From Mytilus galloprovincialis (taxonomy: Eukaryota; Mollusca; Bivalvia; Mytilida; Mytilidae): DNA of 64,000 nucleotides. Position numbers and translations under genes: made by a program. Shown here one piece after another: positions 1 through 10,044 of this stretch; the stretch's first letter is position 1, and each line of letters begins with the position of its first letter. The stretch spans positions 38,220,321 to 38,284,320 of the forward strand of contig NC_134851.1 in the NCBI RefSeq assembly GCF_965363235.1. The letters run 5' to 3'. A model generated the notes under the pieces. The model ran no database searches, had not been told where the DNA came from, and saw only the letters and a program-made list of their open reading frames with translations.

Positions 1-945
1 GTGATAGCCTTCAGGAAGATCTTGATGCTGCCGCAAAGTGGGAAGAAGACTGGCTGATGGCTTTCCATCCAGACAAATGCACAGTTCTCACTGCCTCAAA
101 TAAGAAAAATACCATCAAACACGACTACATCCTTCACGGCCACACTCTAGAATCTGTCTCCTCCGCAAAATATCTTGGTGTAACACTGCAATCAGACTTA
201 AAATGGACACAGCACACAAATAACATCATTGGTAATGCTAATAAAAGCCTAGGCTTTCTAAAAAGAAATCTAAAAACATCCATTACAAACATTAAGTCTC
301 AGGCATATCTAGCACTTGTCCGTCCTAAACTAGAATATGCTTGTTCGGTTTGGAACCCTCATACTGCTGAACAATGCAATAAACTTGAGATGGTTCAACG
401 TCGGGCTGCTAGATATGCCTGTAATCGTTATCACAACACCAGTAGCGTTACAGACATGCTCAATACTTTAAATTGGCCTACTTTACAACAACGCAGACTT
501 AAAACTAGACTTATAATGTTTTATAAAATTGTACACCATATTGTCGCTGTACCATCAACATTACTCATACCAACAGACAATAGAACTCGACAACTTCATC
601 CACAAACTTACAGACACCTACTTACAGTTAAAGATTGTTACAAATATTCATTTTTTCCGTATACTATTACACAATGGAATGTACTACCTCCAAAGGTAGT
701 ACTTTCTCCCACTTTACATATTTTTAGAGAACAGTTAACACCTACTGTTCTCTACAACATAGAACAGTAAACCTAGTAGTTATGTAAATAGTTTTAACCA
801 CATGTCATGTTAGTATTTGTTTATTTTTTTTGGCACTTATTTTGTAAATATTTATTTATTATTATCCTACGCATGCGCAGCAGTTAGTAATCATCAAAAA
901 TCTGATGGATAACTGGATACCATAAGAAGAAGAAGAAGAAGAATG
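1..945 (+). mobile_element. LINE 3' end (non-LTR retrotransposon), cut by the window edge
   Basis: Carries the end of a reverse-transcriptase ORF, about 160 bp of 3' UTR, and a terminal (AAG)n run at about 925-945, the simple-repeat tail typical of CR1/Jockey-like LINEs. The part upstream of base 1 is not visible. The inserted copy ends in the AAG run and is followed directly by a different dispersed repeat. Confidence 0.8.
3..770 (+). CDS. LINE reverse transcriptase, C-terminal part
   Basis: An open frame runs from base 3 to the stop at 768-770 (255 codons), so the true start lies outside the window. Residues such as WLMAFHPDKC, SAKYLGVTLQSDLKW, LEYACSVWNPH and LEMVQRRAARY are the classic tail of LINE reverse transcriptases after the catalytic palm (thumb and connection region). 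The catalytic YxDD box would lie upstream. No stop interrupts the visible frame, so this copy is fairly young, but autonomy cannot be judged from one end. It is not a host gene. Confidence 0.85.
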   Translation, partial: DSLQEDLDAAAKWEEDWLMAFHPDKCTVLTASNKKNTIKHDYILHGHTLESVSSAKYLGVTLQSDLKWTQHTNNIIGNANKSLGFLKRNLKTSITNIKSQAYLALVRPKLEYACSVWNPHTAEQCNKLEMVQRRAARYACNRYHNTSSVTDMLNTLNWPTLQQRRLKTRLIMFYKIVHHIVAVPSTLLIPTDNRTRQLHPQTYRHLLTVKDCYKYSFFPYTITQWNVLPPKVVLSPTLHIFREQLTPTVLYNIEQ

Positions 946-1130
946 GACCATAACTGTCATATTCCTGACTTGGTACAGATTTTTTCAAATGTAGAAAATG
1001 GTGGATTGAAACTAGTCTTATAACGCTTAACCTATCATTTGTATGACAGTTGCATCAATTTAAATTATATTGACAACGATGCGTGAACAAAATGTCAAAA
1101 ATAGGAGTACAAAAATAACACGAACCCTAA
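940..1130 (+). repeat. Dispersed repeat R2, copy 1 (diverged)
   Basis: Shares CTGTCATATTCCTGACTTGG, GTAGAAAATGGTGGAT and a degraded GATGCGTGAAC block with copies at 37560-37978, 53515-53942 and 62850-63310. It directly abuts the LINE tail. Function unknown; probably a nonautonomous mobile element. Confidence 0.7.
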
Positions 1131-2924
1131 AAAAAACATTCAAGTCCTTTCTGACATCGATCGCCAAGGGAAAATACATATTCTTCCAAGCGCTGTGCAG
1201 AGTCGGATCAGAAAATACAACTTAAAACCAAATATTTGTTTTACTGTAGGACAGTGTGGCGGGCGGAAAAAACTTTATAAAAAATCATATTTTTCCAATT
1301 CAATAAAATTTAGGGTCGGAGATTTCTTAAAACACCAAATAAAAAATAATATGGTCTAGATTTTTATTGTTTTAATATAGCGGAAAAGGTTGACTCAGAC
1401 TTTTAACCTTACATTTGCATTGGTACTATTTGGGTCTAAAATCGAAGGAAAAGAAATTTAACATCTATCTAAATTTCGAGTAATACCATTTATGAGCTAT
1501 TGAAGACTTAAAGAAAAAAATTAGGGGTTATGTGGCATAATATTTAACCCTGTATCGTAGAAATAACCATGAAGACGGAAAATCTGACACAAGTTCCAAA
1601 ACGATACATAGCTAACACTACGAGTCCTCTTCATGTCTTCATTGGTCACATATTTACACAATCAACGTCTACTTAGGAAAACCACTGAATAACAGAAATA
1701 TATGATCTGTCTATTAAGAAATAACACCAAAAATGTGGTGCACACTGACTAACCGACGTAATAGATTATATAAAAGTGTGCACCAAATTTGTTAAGGTTA
1801 TTTCGAAGATACAATACATAGTGCAGGCATTCCTTAAAATTTGATTATCAATTTCAGTTTTAAGGACTAAATCATGAAAAAAAAATGTTCATAACGCCAT
1901 TTTCTCATGACAAGATTATGTCTGCGAGCTGATAGACAAAAAAAAATTCAGTTAGTTAGAAGACTTGTTTCATTCAAAATTAAACAATTGATAATAATGA
2001 ATATGTTATTCAAAAGCATTTTCGGATATTCGAAGCAGCAAATAATTAATAATTGATTGCATGCTTATGAGTTCTTTCATATTCCTATTTATATTTTGTA
2101 AATTAGGATGTCGGCATATTGTGTGTTTGGTACATTTATATCCGACACGAAAAAAAAAAGCGTCCTTTTATCAATACATTTTTGTGTTCAAACGCTCATG
2201 CTGTATCTTCGTTTATGTTAATTGAAATAAGTTACAAACTAAGTGGCAATCAAAATTCATTCTTCACAACTCAAACGATTCCTTGCCTTCGTCTAAGTGG
2301 TTAGAAGAAAAGTAGTGGATTCACCCGAGGATTGTCGATTGAATCAAAATCAAGAAGAAAAAAACAGGATTTCTATCACGATCAATGGAAAACAGACTAA
2401 ATGACGAACATTCTGTTATGTTTTGTGGATATAACAAAATTCTTAAACCATCATAACATATGCATTCTCTTTTTTAAAAACTTAACCTATATGAAATTTC
2501 GAAATGATAGTACGACTAGCATCTCTGAATGGTAAAGGTAGTAGAAGATAGGAATAGGTCAAACACTTAAAATATAACATCCAGCGGTGTGACATAACGC
2601 CTTAGAATTTAGACAAAAAATTTATGTAAACGTCGAATTTGGACAGATCATAAACCCGGGTGACAAGATTGTTGTTACATTTACTACAAAAAAAAAGTTT
2701 GTTCAATAGTTTCATTTGAGCATGTGCACTCTAAATATGCTATACCGAATTTCTTTGATTCAAAGGGAAAATACACTTCAACGTCATGCTCAAAACCGTA
2801 TTACATTTTTTTTCAGAATCTTACCTTGTATCTTGACTTGAAATCGATGATTATCGTACTAAATTAATCATTTATATAATGCAATTACTCAACCTGCATT
2901 TCAATGATGAATGTTCACCGGCAA
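1131..2924. other. No gene recognised
   Basis: AT-rich stretch with short frames only. The one structure seen is an imperfect palindrome at about 1719-1803, where AATAACACC..TGGTGCACACT is answered by AGTGTGCACC..GGTTATT. Nothing else can be supported. Confidence 0.6.
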
Positions 2925-3277
2925 ATTACAAAGTTTTGTCGAGCCTTCGACTATTTTCGAAAATAGTTGCAGAAAGCTCGACATAAGAATAACGATCCGG
3001 CGGCGGCGGTGTGAGCTTACTTCTTACAGGCTTTATATTTTAGAAGGTGGAAGACCTGGATGCTGCATACTTTGAATATGGACGCCTGATGTTACGAAGT
3101 TTTCGTCAGGCTCATGTCCAATGTCCTTGACTTCATTTTCATGGTTCAGTGACTACTTGAAAGAAAAAAGTCAAGATTTTTTTGTAATGTTAAATTCTCC
3201 CTTATTATTAGTAATAGGATAACTATATTTGGTATGTGCGTACCTTGCAAGCCCCTCATGTCTGTCATACAGTTTGC

Positions 3278-3606
3278 AATGCCTCTGCTGGTGGACTATT
3301 AGTCCCCGAGGGTATCACCAGCCCAGTAGCAGTACTGGCATGAAAATACGGATTTTTTTGTGTTATTGAAATTTGCTGTTACAAAATGATAGACATTATT
3401 ATAAATTAAAAAATGTATTTCCCTCATGCGAAGCTCTGATTCCTTTCACGGATTTGGCTATACTTTTTGGATCTTTTGGATTATAGCTCTTCATCTTTTA
3501 TATAAGCTTTGGATTTCAAATATTTTAGCCACGAGCATCACGGAAGAGACATGTATTGTCGAAATGCGCATCTGGTGCAAGAAAATTGGTACCGTTAATT
3601 TTATTT
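3278..3606 (+). mobile_element. Retrozyme-like unit, class 2, inserted in the bivalve repeat
   Basis: About 330 bp that breaks the host repeat between CATACAGTTT and CACTTGGCCTCGACC. Contains the marker block CCCCGAGGGTATCACCAGCC shared with the 25.0-kb copy and ends just after a hammerhead motif. The boundaries come from comparing with the expected continuity of the surrounding repeat and are good to about 10 bp. Confidence 0.7.
3535..3578 (+). ncRNA. Hammerhead ribozyme motif, class 2 (one core change)
   Basis: Helix I is GCATCA paired with TGGTGC. The core reads CGGAAGA where CTGANGA is expected. Helix II is GACA..TGTC, then GAA, then a helix III palindrome ATGCGCAT, then the C after which cleavage would occur. 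Every helix pairs. The one core substitution probably lowers or abolishes activity. It is a type I hammerhead with a loopless short helix III, so it may work only as a dimer or in tandem. Confidence 0.75.
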
Positions 3607-4543
3607 CACTTGGCCTCGACCTCATTTCTTGGATCAGTAAACAAGGTTAAGTGTTGGAGGTCATGTGCATATCGTCGGTACTATAAGCAATAGGTCTAGT
3701 ATGTTCTGTGCATGGAAGGACTGTATGGTGTACATGCCCAACTGGCAGATTCATCTGACCTTGACCTCATTTTCATGGTTCATTGGTTATAGTTATTTTT
3801 TGTGGTTTGGTCTGTTTTTCTTATACTGTATGCCATATGTCTACTATATTTGGTGTATGGAATGATGATTGTATATATAAGTTGTACATATCTAGCTGGC
3901 AGGTGTCATCTGACCTTGACCTCATTTTCTTTTGTTCTAATACTATATTTAATAGGTCAACTATATTTGTTGTATGGCAATAGTTTATTATCTATATGTC
4001 AGTTGCGCAGGTTTTATTTGACCTTGACCTTATTTGCACGGTTCATTGCTCAGTGTTAAGTTTTTGTGTTTTGGTCTGTTTTTCTTAAATTATAAGCAAT
4101 GGGTCAACTATATTTGTTGTATAAAAGAATTGTTAGCTGTACATGTCTGTCTATCATGGTTCATCTGACCTTGATCTCATTTTCAAGGTTCATTGGTCAA
4201 TATTTAGTGTGTTGTCTCATTGGTTCTCACACCAAATCTTCTTATATCTATCTAAGCATGGCACATTTGTGTCTTTTTCTTTATGTTAGTTTTTGTTTGA
4301 GCTCAGTGCTCAGTGCCAAGCCATTTTGAAATTGTTATTACAGGTACTTTTAATTTTGTTTTGTGCTGTAACACTACTCTTCAAGGACACAATTATATTT
4401 TAGCCTGTCAAAATTTAATTTAGCGCGCCACATCCGCAAGTCAGGATCATTTAATTATGTGGTTATCATTGTTTACTGTCTGTCATCTATTATTTATTAC
4501 ATATACACAATAAAGTCAAAGTAAAACCATGAGTTTAATAGTG

Positions 4544-4549
4544 TTTATT
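4544..4549 (-). terminator. Poly(A) signal AATAAA overlapping the stop codon
   Basis: On the minus strand the hydrolase stop TAA (4550-4548) runs into AATAAA (4549-4544). Unless another signal is used, the 3' UTR would be very short. A plus-strand AATAAA lies nearby at about 4509-4514. Confidence 0.5.
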
Positions 4550-6052
4550 AGTTCCGTCCAATCACAAGAGCAACTGTTGAAACATAACCTCCTGATTGAT
4601 TGAATTCAACCTTAACCTCATTGGAGTTTGAAGTTAAGAAATTGGCGGGAATTTGATATTCAAAACTTTCCCATCTCGATCCTTCATGTCCTCGACCTGG
4701 TTCAAACAGTTGGTAATGTACTGTCACGTGATGGTTGTTAATCAGAACAGTTTTAGGGACTGGATTTCCACCGGAATTACCTGGCAAACTTACTCCGATT
4801 CTGAGTCGTGCGTACTGAACATGCCCTAGTAATTGAATGTTAACATTTGATGACGCTGCATAGGTGCATGATGTGCAGGAGAAAATGCAAATTGAACAAT
4901 CTTTTTTTATTCCCATTATCATCTTGTTTCCATAATAAGTTGTTTCCTTAATTGTGTGAACATTTTGAAAATTATATTTGGCATGAAATACAAAAATGCA
5001 ACTACCGTCAGACGGAACTGTAACATAGCCATTCGAAACATGCACAGATTTCCATTCGTCCAAAACTGGTTCCTTGTGCGAGTTGAGATAATGGCAATGA
5101 GAAATTCCAGTAGACGGCGAAAACCAGTTATTATTGAAATTTAGCTTTACCCTTGCTTGTGACCTGTCATAATTTTGGAGTAAAACCACAATATCACCAT
5201 TGTCGGGATTTCCCATCGCTAAGGGTGAAATCTTTCTCTCTTTATTGTCAAACGAACTATCGATTCTAAGAAATTTATGACTGTAGTAAACATGATGCCA
5301 AAATTGGTAAGCTTTTGCCGCATTAGCTTTACTGCCATCGCCATGGAAAAGGCTGTAATGTAGAGATGCCTGACCTAAGTATGATTCATACGAAAGCAAA
5401 AATCCAACAGCTAAGTCAACCACGTGACGATAGTTCAAATAAGTGAACATGTGACTAATATGCTGATTAATATATGCCCAATCAATGAAAGGGCTTGCTT
5501 TATTTTCATCCATTCCTCTTATGCCAGCTAAACCATACTCGCTGATGATAAGAGGCACGGAATGGCCTTTCTTTTGATAAGCGTAATTTTCAACTGTATC
5601 CATAAATGCTACTAGCCTTGCTTCATTCATGCCTTCCCATCGGTAACTATTTCCCTCCACCACGACAAAATTGTAGGGATGAAAGGAAAAGAAATCTAGA
5701 TGGTCTAGTGACATGTCAAGAAACTGTCGAGAAAACCCCCATACGCGGAAATCGTTCTTGTCACTTCCTGAAACTTCGGTGTTTTTTGTCGGCCCACCAA
5801 CTTTAATTCCGGGAAATTGGCTTTTCAATTTCTGTGAAACTATTCTATGAAAATCAATAACGGTGTTCCATGAGATATATTTCCAAGCAGCATCTGGTTC
5901 GTTTATGACTTCAAAGTACCTTGGTATTATACCACTTGTGCATTGTTTGATGGACTTCAAGAGCAGAACTATAAATTCCGCGCCTGCATCTAGATTATTA
6001 GGAAACTTTCCACCATGTTGAGAAGTGTCCATCCAGTGTGGCCAGTTGAGAC
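4548..6052 (-). CDS. Hydrolase exon 3 (catalytic and C-terminal domains)
   Basis: Acceptor TGTTGTAG|GTCTCAAC. It opens with GLNWPHW, reads through both catalytic glutamates and ends at TAA. A methionine at 6032 could be mistaken for the start, but the frame is open to the acceptor and joins exon 2 in phase. Confidence 0.85.
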
Positions 6053-9000
6053 CTACAACAGATTTGAAGAAAATGGGATTGATTGATTAATTGATTGATT
6101 GATTGATTGATTGGTTGGTTGTTGGTGTTTAACGTCTGTTGATATTATTACAGTGGCAGATCCAGAGTGGGTGGGGTTCGGGGTTGGTCCCTTTTTTTGA
6201 CGATCAATGCTTATGAATAGATACTTATGGTTGAACACTCCTTTTGAATATGACTGGATGCGCTCATGAATTGCGGTCAGTTTCAATGGTGAGGGACAAA
6301 AGGAAAGAAGTCTATCATATATTTCAACAACTTACGGGTGTTTATTCATTATGTTGATATCAACTGGTTAATGTTAGGGCGATAACAGAAAGCAGTAAGC
6401 TACTCGTAGCATAAAGCTACATGGTCTTAAGATATATCAACACGCATTCAATTGGTTCTTTCCAACTGTACATGCAGATCGAACAAAAAGCTCTTTAAAA
6501 AATTCAAAATCGTTAAAAAAGAAAACTTAACAAATTGAAATTTTCCTTTATTATATCTATCACAAATTGAAAGATATTCGAGAGCGGACAGGTGAGTTCA
6601 ATCAGAATATGATTGCTGAGAAACTTATTCCATAAACGATTACAATTTAACAGATGTATAGAATGCAACCACAAGTCTTCAAATTATTTTCGTATAGAGG
6701 ACAGTTTTGCCGCCTTTTTTGTGAGACAACCCTGCATAGTAATACGTCTAGTATTTACCTTTGATTTCCATGATCATGTCCGAGTTGTTTCCATATCCTT
6801 GAAGATTTTGCTTATACTTAGAACAAATATTATGAACGAAAGATGGATCTTTAAAATGGTTTGGATCTGGGTAACCATGGTGATGAGGGTCTTGAGGTGT
6901 CTTCAATAAATACAAGAAAAATTGAGAAATATTTGTCAAAAATTATATAGTTTTTCCTAAAGAGATGTGAAAGAGGTTTTTGTAGATAAAAAGGTAAAAT
7001 ATCATTGTTATTGTTTTACAAAAAAAGACCAATATTCAACATGTGAATTACTTTAAATAACTGCATTAGATTGTAATGTTTATATGACTCTGGAATTCTA
7101 TTAGGGAAAGCGTTAATGAATTGATTTTTTTCACCATATCAAACCCAAATTTATTGAACACGTCAAATTCAATTTGAACAATTTTGATCGAGTTGTTTAT
7201 TATATAGTTTGAAACATTTATGAACTATTTGCCACTGGACGTCAATAATTCAATCAAGAATAAATGCATCTTTACTTTCATTCCCTAATCTTCCTGACTT
7301 TAATCTGCTCAAGACTTTTTTTAATTAAGCGCGCAAGCATATTTATAATTCAGAATTGAGTGCCTCTTTTTCTATTGAGGACCCAAAAAACGTTGACCGA
7401 GACACATTTAGCCTTTGAGCGCCAAACCACTACATTGATATCAGACATAATTTTGATTAGATATAAGTACAAGAAGATGTGGTATGAGTGCAAATGAGAT
7501 AACTCGGCATCTAAGTCACAATTTGTAAAAGTGTATATTACTTATATCTTTTATTTGCAATCCATAATAGCTTCATGTAGTTCGTAAATCAAGAGGATTG
7601 ATTGGGTTTCTAATATGACGTCCTTATTACGCTTTGGTAACGAAGCCGTGTTCTAATGAGCACAAAAATATGTTTGACACATGCGCATGGATTTTTTATA
7701 TTAACGTTATTTCCATCGTTATCCTTTTAAATATTTACATTTAAGCAGCAAGCTAGACTTTTATTATATATTTTTATCAAACAACATATATTTACCCTGG
7801 TCGTAGTTTTTAAACTTATCAAATATGAAATGTAATATACAAACTCCTCGGGGAGGAAATGGGAACAGCCAAACAGTCTTACGGTATTTTCGTACGCTTC
7901 GACCTATAAATATATTGTATTTGTCATGTTATAATCGAAATAATTCCTTCATGTCATGCTCTATGCTCATTTTAACATGGGTAGGCATTATATTTGACCA
8001 CATTTTACACCTCGCTAACGCTCAGTGTAAAATATCGACAAATATAATGTCTACCCATGTTAAAATGAGCATAGAGCATGACGTGAAGGAATTATTTCTT
8101 AAGTATAGATATATGGTCTCTGGAACTCTCCGATCGTGTGGATGAAATACGACTGTTGTGCTGGTCCTGATGTATAAATATGCAGCAACATCCGGTTCAA
8201 AAAGTGACCTTGGGTATGATGCCATGTGTAGAAAGAATATTGAAACCGTTTTAACGCGTCTATATATTCTTTCATTCCTGAACGAACGCATCATGAATAG
8301 CTAGTATCTACGAATTCGGATTTAATTTCATTTTCAACTTGTCATCGTCTTAAATATTATCAACTATTTTCCACTGAACGCAATGCAAACTTTAATAAAA
8401 TCACCAATACAGCTATCGTTATTTAACAATTTAAGAAGGATTTTCAACAAGAACTATCTTTAAAAAAGATATCCGACGTATTTAAATTTGAGTATATGTT
8501 TAAAACTATCATTTCGATAACCTTTAGAAGCACAAAGATACCATTTAAATAACGTTTTCTCTGTCTGTGTTAAATATTCTCGGTCCTAGCTCGTATCTTT
8601 CTGTTTACATACACCAAAACCCCGCGGAAATCTCACATGCGTAAGTGCGTTCTAAAAGTCATGTACGTTCGTACTACAAAGTTTACATTAAAAATTATAT
8701 AATTGTCCCGAATAAACAGCTGTCACGGATGCAAAGAGCTATTGGAGAAACAATTATTTTAATAAAAATATAAATCTTTGTAAGATCAAGGATTTGTATA
8801 GTCTTACTATACAAATCCTTGGTAAGATCTAAATGAAATATTTATAGTTTTTCACTTGCTTTCCATCACGATATAATTAACGAGACGTTTTTTCAAACAC
8901 AACCAAATCACCCACCATGACAGCATTTTGTCCAATCACAGAAAGAATTTTTGAGCATGCGTATTCTGTTGCCATAGTTAAGCGTCCTTAAGTTCAAAGG

Positions 9001-9994
9001 GCACAAACCGAAAAAATCGTAATGAAAATAGTTAGAAGATACCAAGGAGCAATCGATATAACATGACAAAAAGGGAGAGACACGTGCATGAAAAGTGCTG
9101 GAATTGAATTGCTAAAATATTTGGTTCAGTGTTCATGCTAATGGTTATCCAGAAGAAGAAAAAAGAAAAGCAAAAACCCCAGCAAAGGAACAAAGAACTG
9201 TACGTTTTATTGTATGTTACTATCATAGTGCCAACCTGGTAGCAATTAATTTATACTGAGTCTTTATTCTAAATTACGTATGCAACTTTCTCAGTCAAAA
9301 AATGCTGGTTTTACTTTCTTTGAGTAAAATGAAAAGCCGATTCTATTTATCTATATAGCACATATTAAAATATTTCTAGCTGATAAATCTAATTCAATTT
9401 TGAAAAACAAAGAATCTATTTTCCTTACGAAAATTTTACCTTAAATAATCTGATTTTTTGTGTTTTGGTATTGACACCATGTAGCTAACCCCGTAATGAT
9501 TACACGCCGATTATAAGATATCTTTTTTATTGAAGGTATGAAAAAAAAAAAGCCTGAAAAAAGATCAAACAAACATGCAAAGCTTTTATGGTCAACTTTA
9601 CGGTAATAGGTTTTCTTATGCTGTATGCAGTTGTTTATATCCACTTCATTTGTACTTTGGTGGACAGTTGTCTCATTAGCAATCATACCGCATCTCCTTA
9701 TTTTTATTTAGAATGATAAAATTCATTACATTATGATAGATAAATACATAGCCTTACATTCTGAAATATATTCCCATTCAAATCACGGTTAAGCCACCTT
9801 CCACTTTCAGTAGCAATCGCCTTGCACCGGTCAATATTTTGTTGAATATCAAGTCCATTATGGCCATCCCAGCGGTCAGTCTCAAAGTGTGTTCGGCCAC
9901 CTTGTGACAGATAACTTGGGTATATGGTCACCTGGTAGTCAGCCCCTGTCACAAGAACCAACAGATTAACCAATATACCTACTATTCGAAGCAT
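4548..9994 (-). CDS. Secreted clan GH-A glycoside hydrolase, GH86 agarase/porphyranase-like
   Basis: Exons join as 9994-9758, 6900-6759 and 6052-4548 (minus strand): 237+142+1505 bp, 627 residues. Phases match at both junctions and all sites are GT/AG. Residues 1-17 form a signal peptide (MLRIVGILVNLLVLVTG), so the enzyme is likely secreted, perhaps digestive. The catalytic barrel shows YFEVINEP (acid/base Glu178), FFSFHPYN and PLIISEYG (nucleophile Glu298), the paired glutamates of clan GH-A. The last 200 or so residues look like beta-sandwich domains. The family call rests on the spacing and wording of these motifs; GH39 or GH30-like enzymes are the main alternatives. GH86 enzymes cut red-algal galactans, a plausible food for a filter feeder. 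The two introns hold mostly repeat debris. The clan is fairly certain, the substrate is not. Confidence 0.82.
6077..6127. repeat. (GATT)n microsatellite
   Basis: About ten imperfect GATT units followed by GGTT units, 25 bp upstream of the exon 3 acceptor of the hydrolase. The 6130-6290 stretch next to it looks like an old dispersed-repeat fragment (GTGGCAGATCCAGAG and a GACGATCAATGC block). Confidence 0.8.
6759..6900 (-). CDS. Hydrolase exon 2
   Basis: 142 bp: 47 codons plus one base. Acceptor TTATTGAAG|ACACCTC, donor AAAG|GTAAAT. Its split glycine codon is completed by the GT that opens exon 3. Confidence 0.75.
7470..7545 (+). repeat. R1 dispersed repeat, left-end fragment
   Basis: AAGAAGATGTGGTATGAGTG followed by CAAATGAGATAACTC, the conserved left end of the SINE-like R1 family also seen at 52742, 55036 and 62398. 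Lies in the hydrolase intron 1; the rest of the unit is missing. Confidence 0.65.
7938..8097. repeat. 160-bp palindromic foldback element
   Basis: Arms of about 72 bp (7938-8009 and 8025-8097) are near-perfect inverse copies: AATTCCTTCATGTCATGCTC on the left is matched by GAGCATGACGTGAAGGAATT on the right. The loop is about 15 bp. Likely a small foldback or MITE copy in the hydrolase intron 1. Confidence 0.8.
8460..8860 (+). repeat. Duplicated block D, copy 1
   Basis: Shares GTTTAAAACTATCATTTCGA, CCAAAACCCCGCGGAAATCT and GAATAAACAGCTGTCA in the same order with 12750-13310. Copy 1 carries a 34-bp palindrome that copy 2 lacks. One copy is in the hydrolase intron and the other in a sulfotransferase intron. 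Confidence 0.8.
8780..8829. mobile_element. 34-bp palindromic insertion with 8-bp target duplication
   Basis: GTAAGATC (8780-8787) and GTAAGATC (8822-8829) flank a 34-bp insert with arms AAGGATTTGTATAGT and ACTATACAAATCCTT. The matching empty site, a single GTAAGATC, is in block D copy 2 at 13267-13274. Confidence 0.8.
8861..9640. other. Intron sequence, no gene recognised
   Basis: Part of intron 1 of the hydrolase. Only short frames and homopolymer runs are present. Confidence 0.5.
9640..9702 (-). repeat. R1 dispersed repeat fragment
   Basis: GGTGGACAGTTGTCTCATTA followed by GCAATCATACCGCATCTCC is the inverse complement of the R1 left end. Confidence 0.6.
9758..9994 (-). CDS. Hydrolase exon 1 (signal peptide)
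   Basis: 79 codons from the ATG at 9994-9992, ending in phase 0 at donor AAT|GTAAGG. It encodes the signal peptide followed by ADYQVTIYPSYLS, the likely mature N terminus. A TATA-like TTATATA lies about 40-50 bp upstream. Confidence 0.8.
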
Positions 9995-10044
9995 TGAAAG
10001 GTTGCATAGTATTTACATGTATACATATACATACTATATAAATA

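Larger units (their letters stand above)
2925..4420 (+). repeat. Bivalve dispersed repeat with TTGACCTCATTTTCATGG subrepeats
   Basis: Begins with a GTCGAGC..GCTCGAC hairpin and a CGGCGGCGG run (about 2938-3010). It continues with degenerate units of about 120-150 bp marked by GACCTTGACCTCATTTTCATGG, at about 3125, 3610, 3757, 3910, 4020 and 4165, each followed by TTTTGTGTTTTGGTCTGTTTTTC-like and ACTATATTTGGTGTATGG-like blocks. From memory this is a repeat seen widely in bivalve genomes. Between about 3278 and 3606 it is split by a hammerhead-bearing unit. Short frames inside it are not genes. Confidence 0.75.

Noticed and set aside
3426-4329. Several overlapping plus-strand frames rich in Cys, Tyr and Leu
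   Set aside because: They read the bivalve tandem repeat and the hammerhead unit, shift frame from unit to unit and have no splice partners.
4500-4520. Plus-strand AATAAA after the bivalve repeat as the end of a plus-strand gene
   Set aside because: No plus-strand coding exon precedes it; probably a chance match.
6053-6286. Minus-strand frame ending in NQSINQSINQS-type repeats
   Set aside because: It is a translation of the GATT microsatellite and flanking repeat debris; the true exon 3 begins at 6052.
7825-8294. Two opposing frames of about 100 codons
   Set aside because: Both run through the palindrome at 7938-8097, which makes mirrored frames; no other coding evidence.
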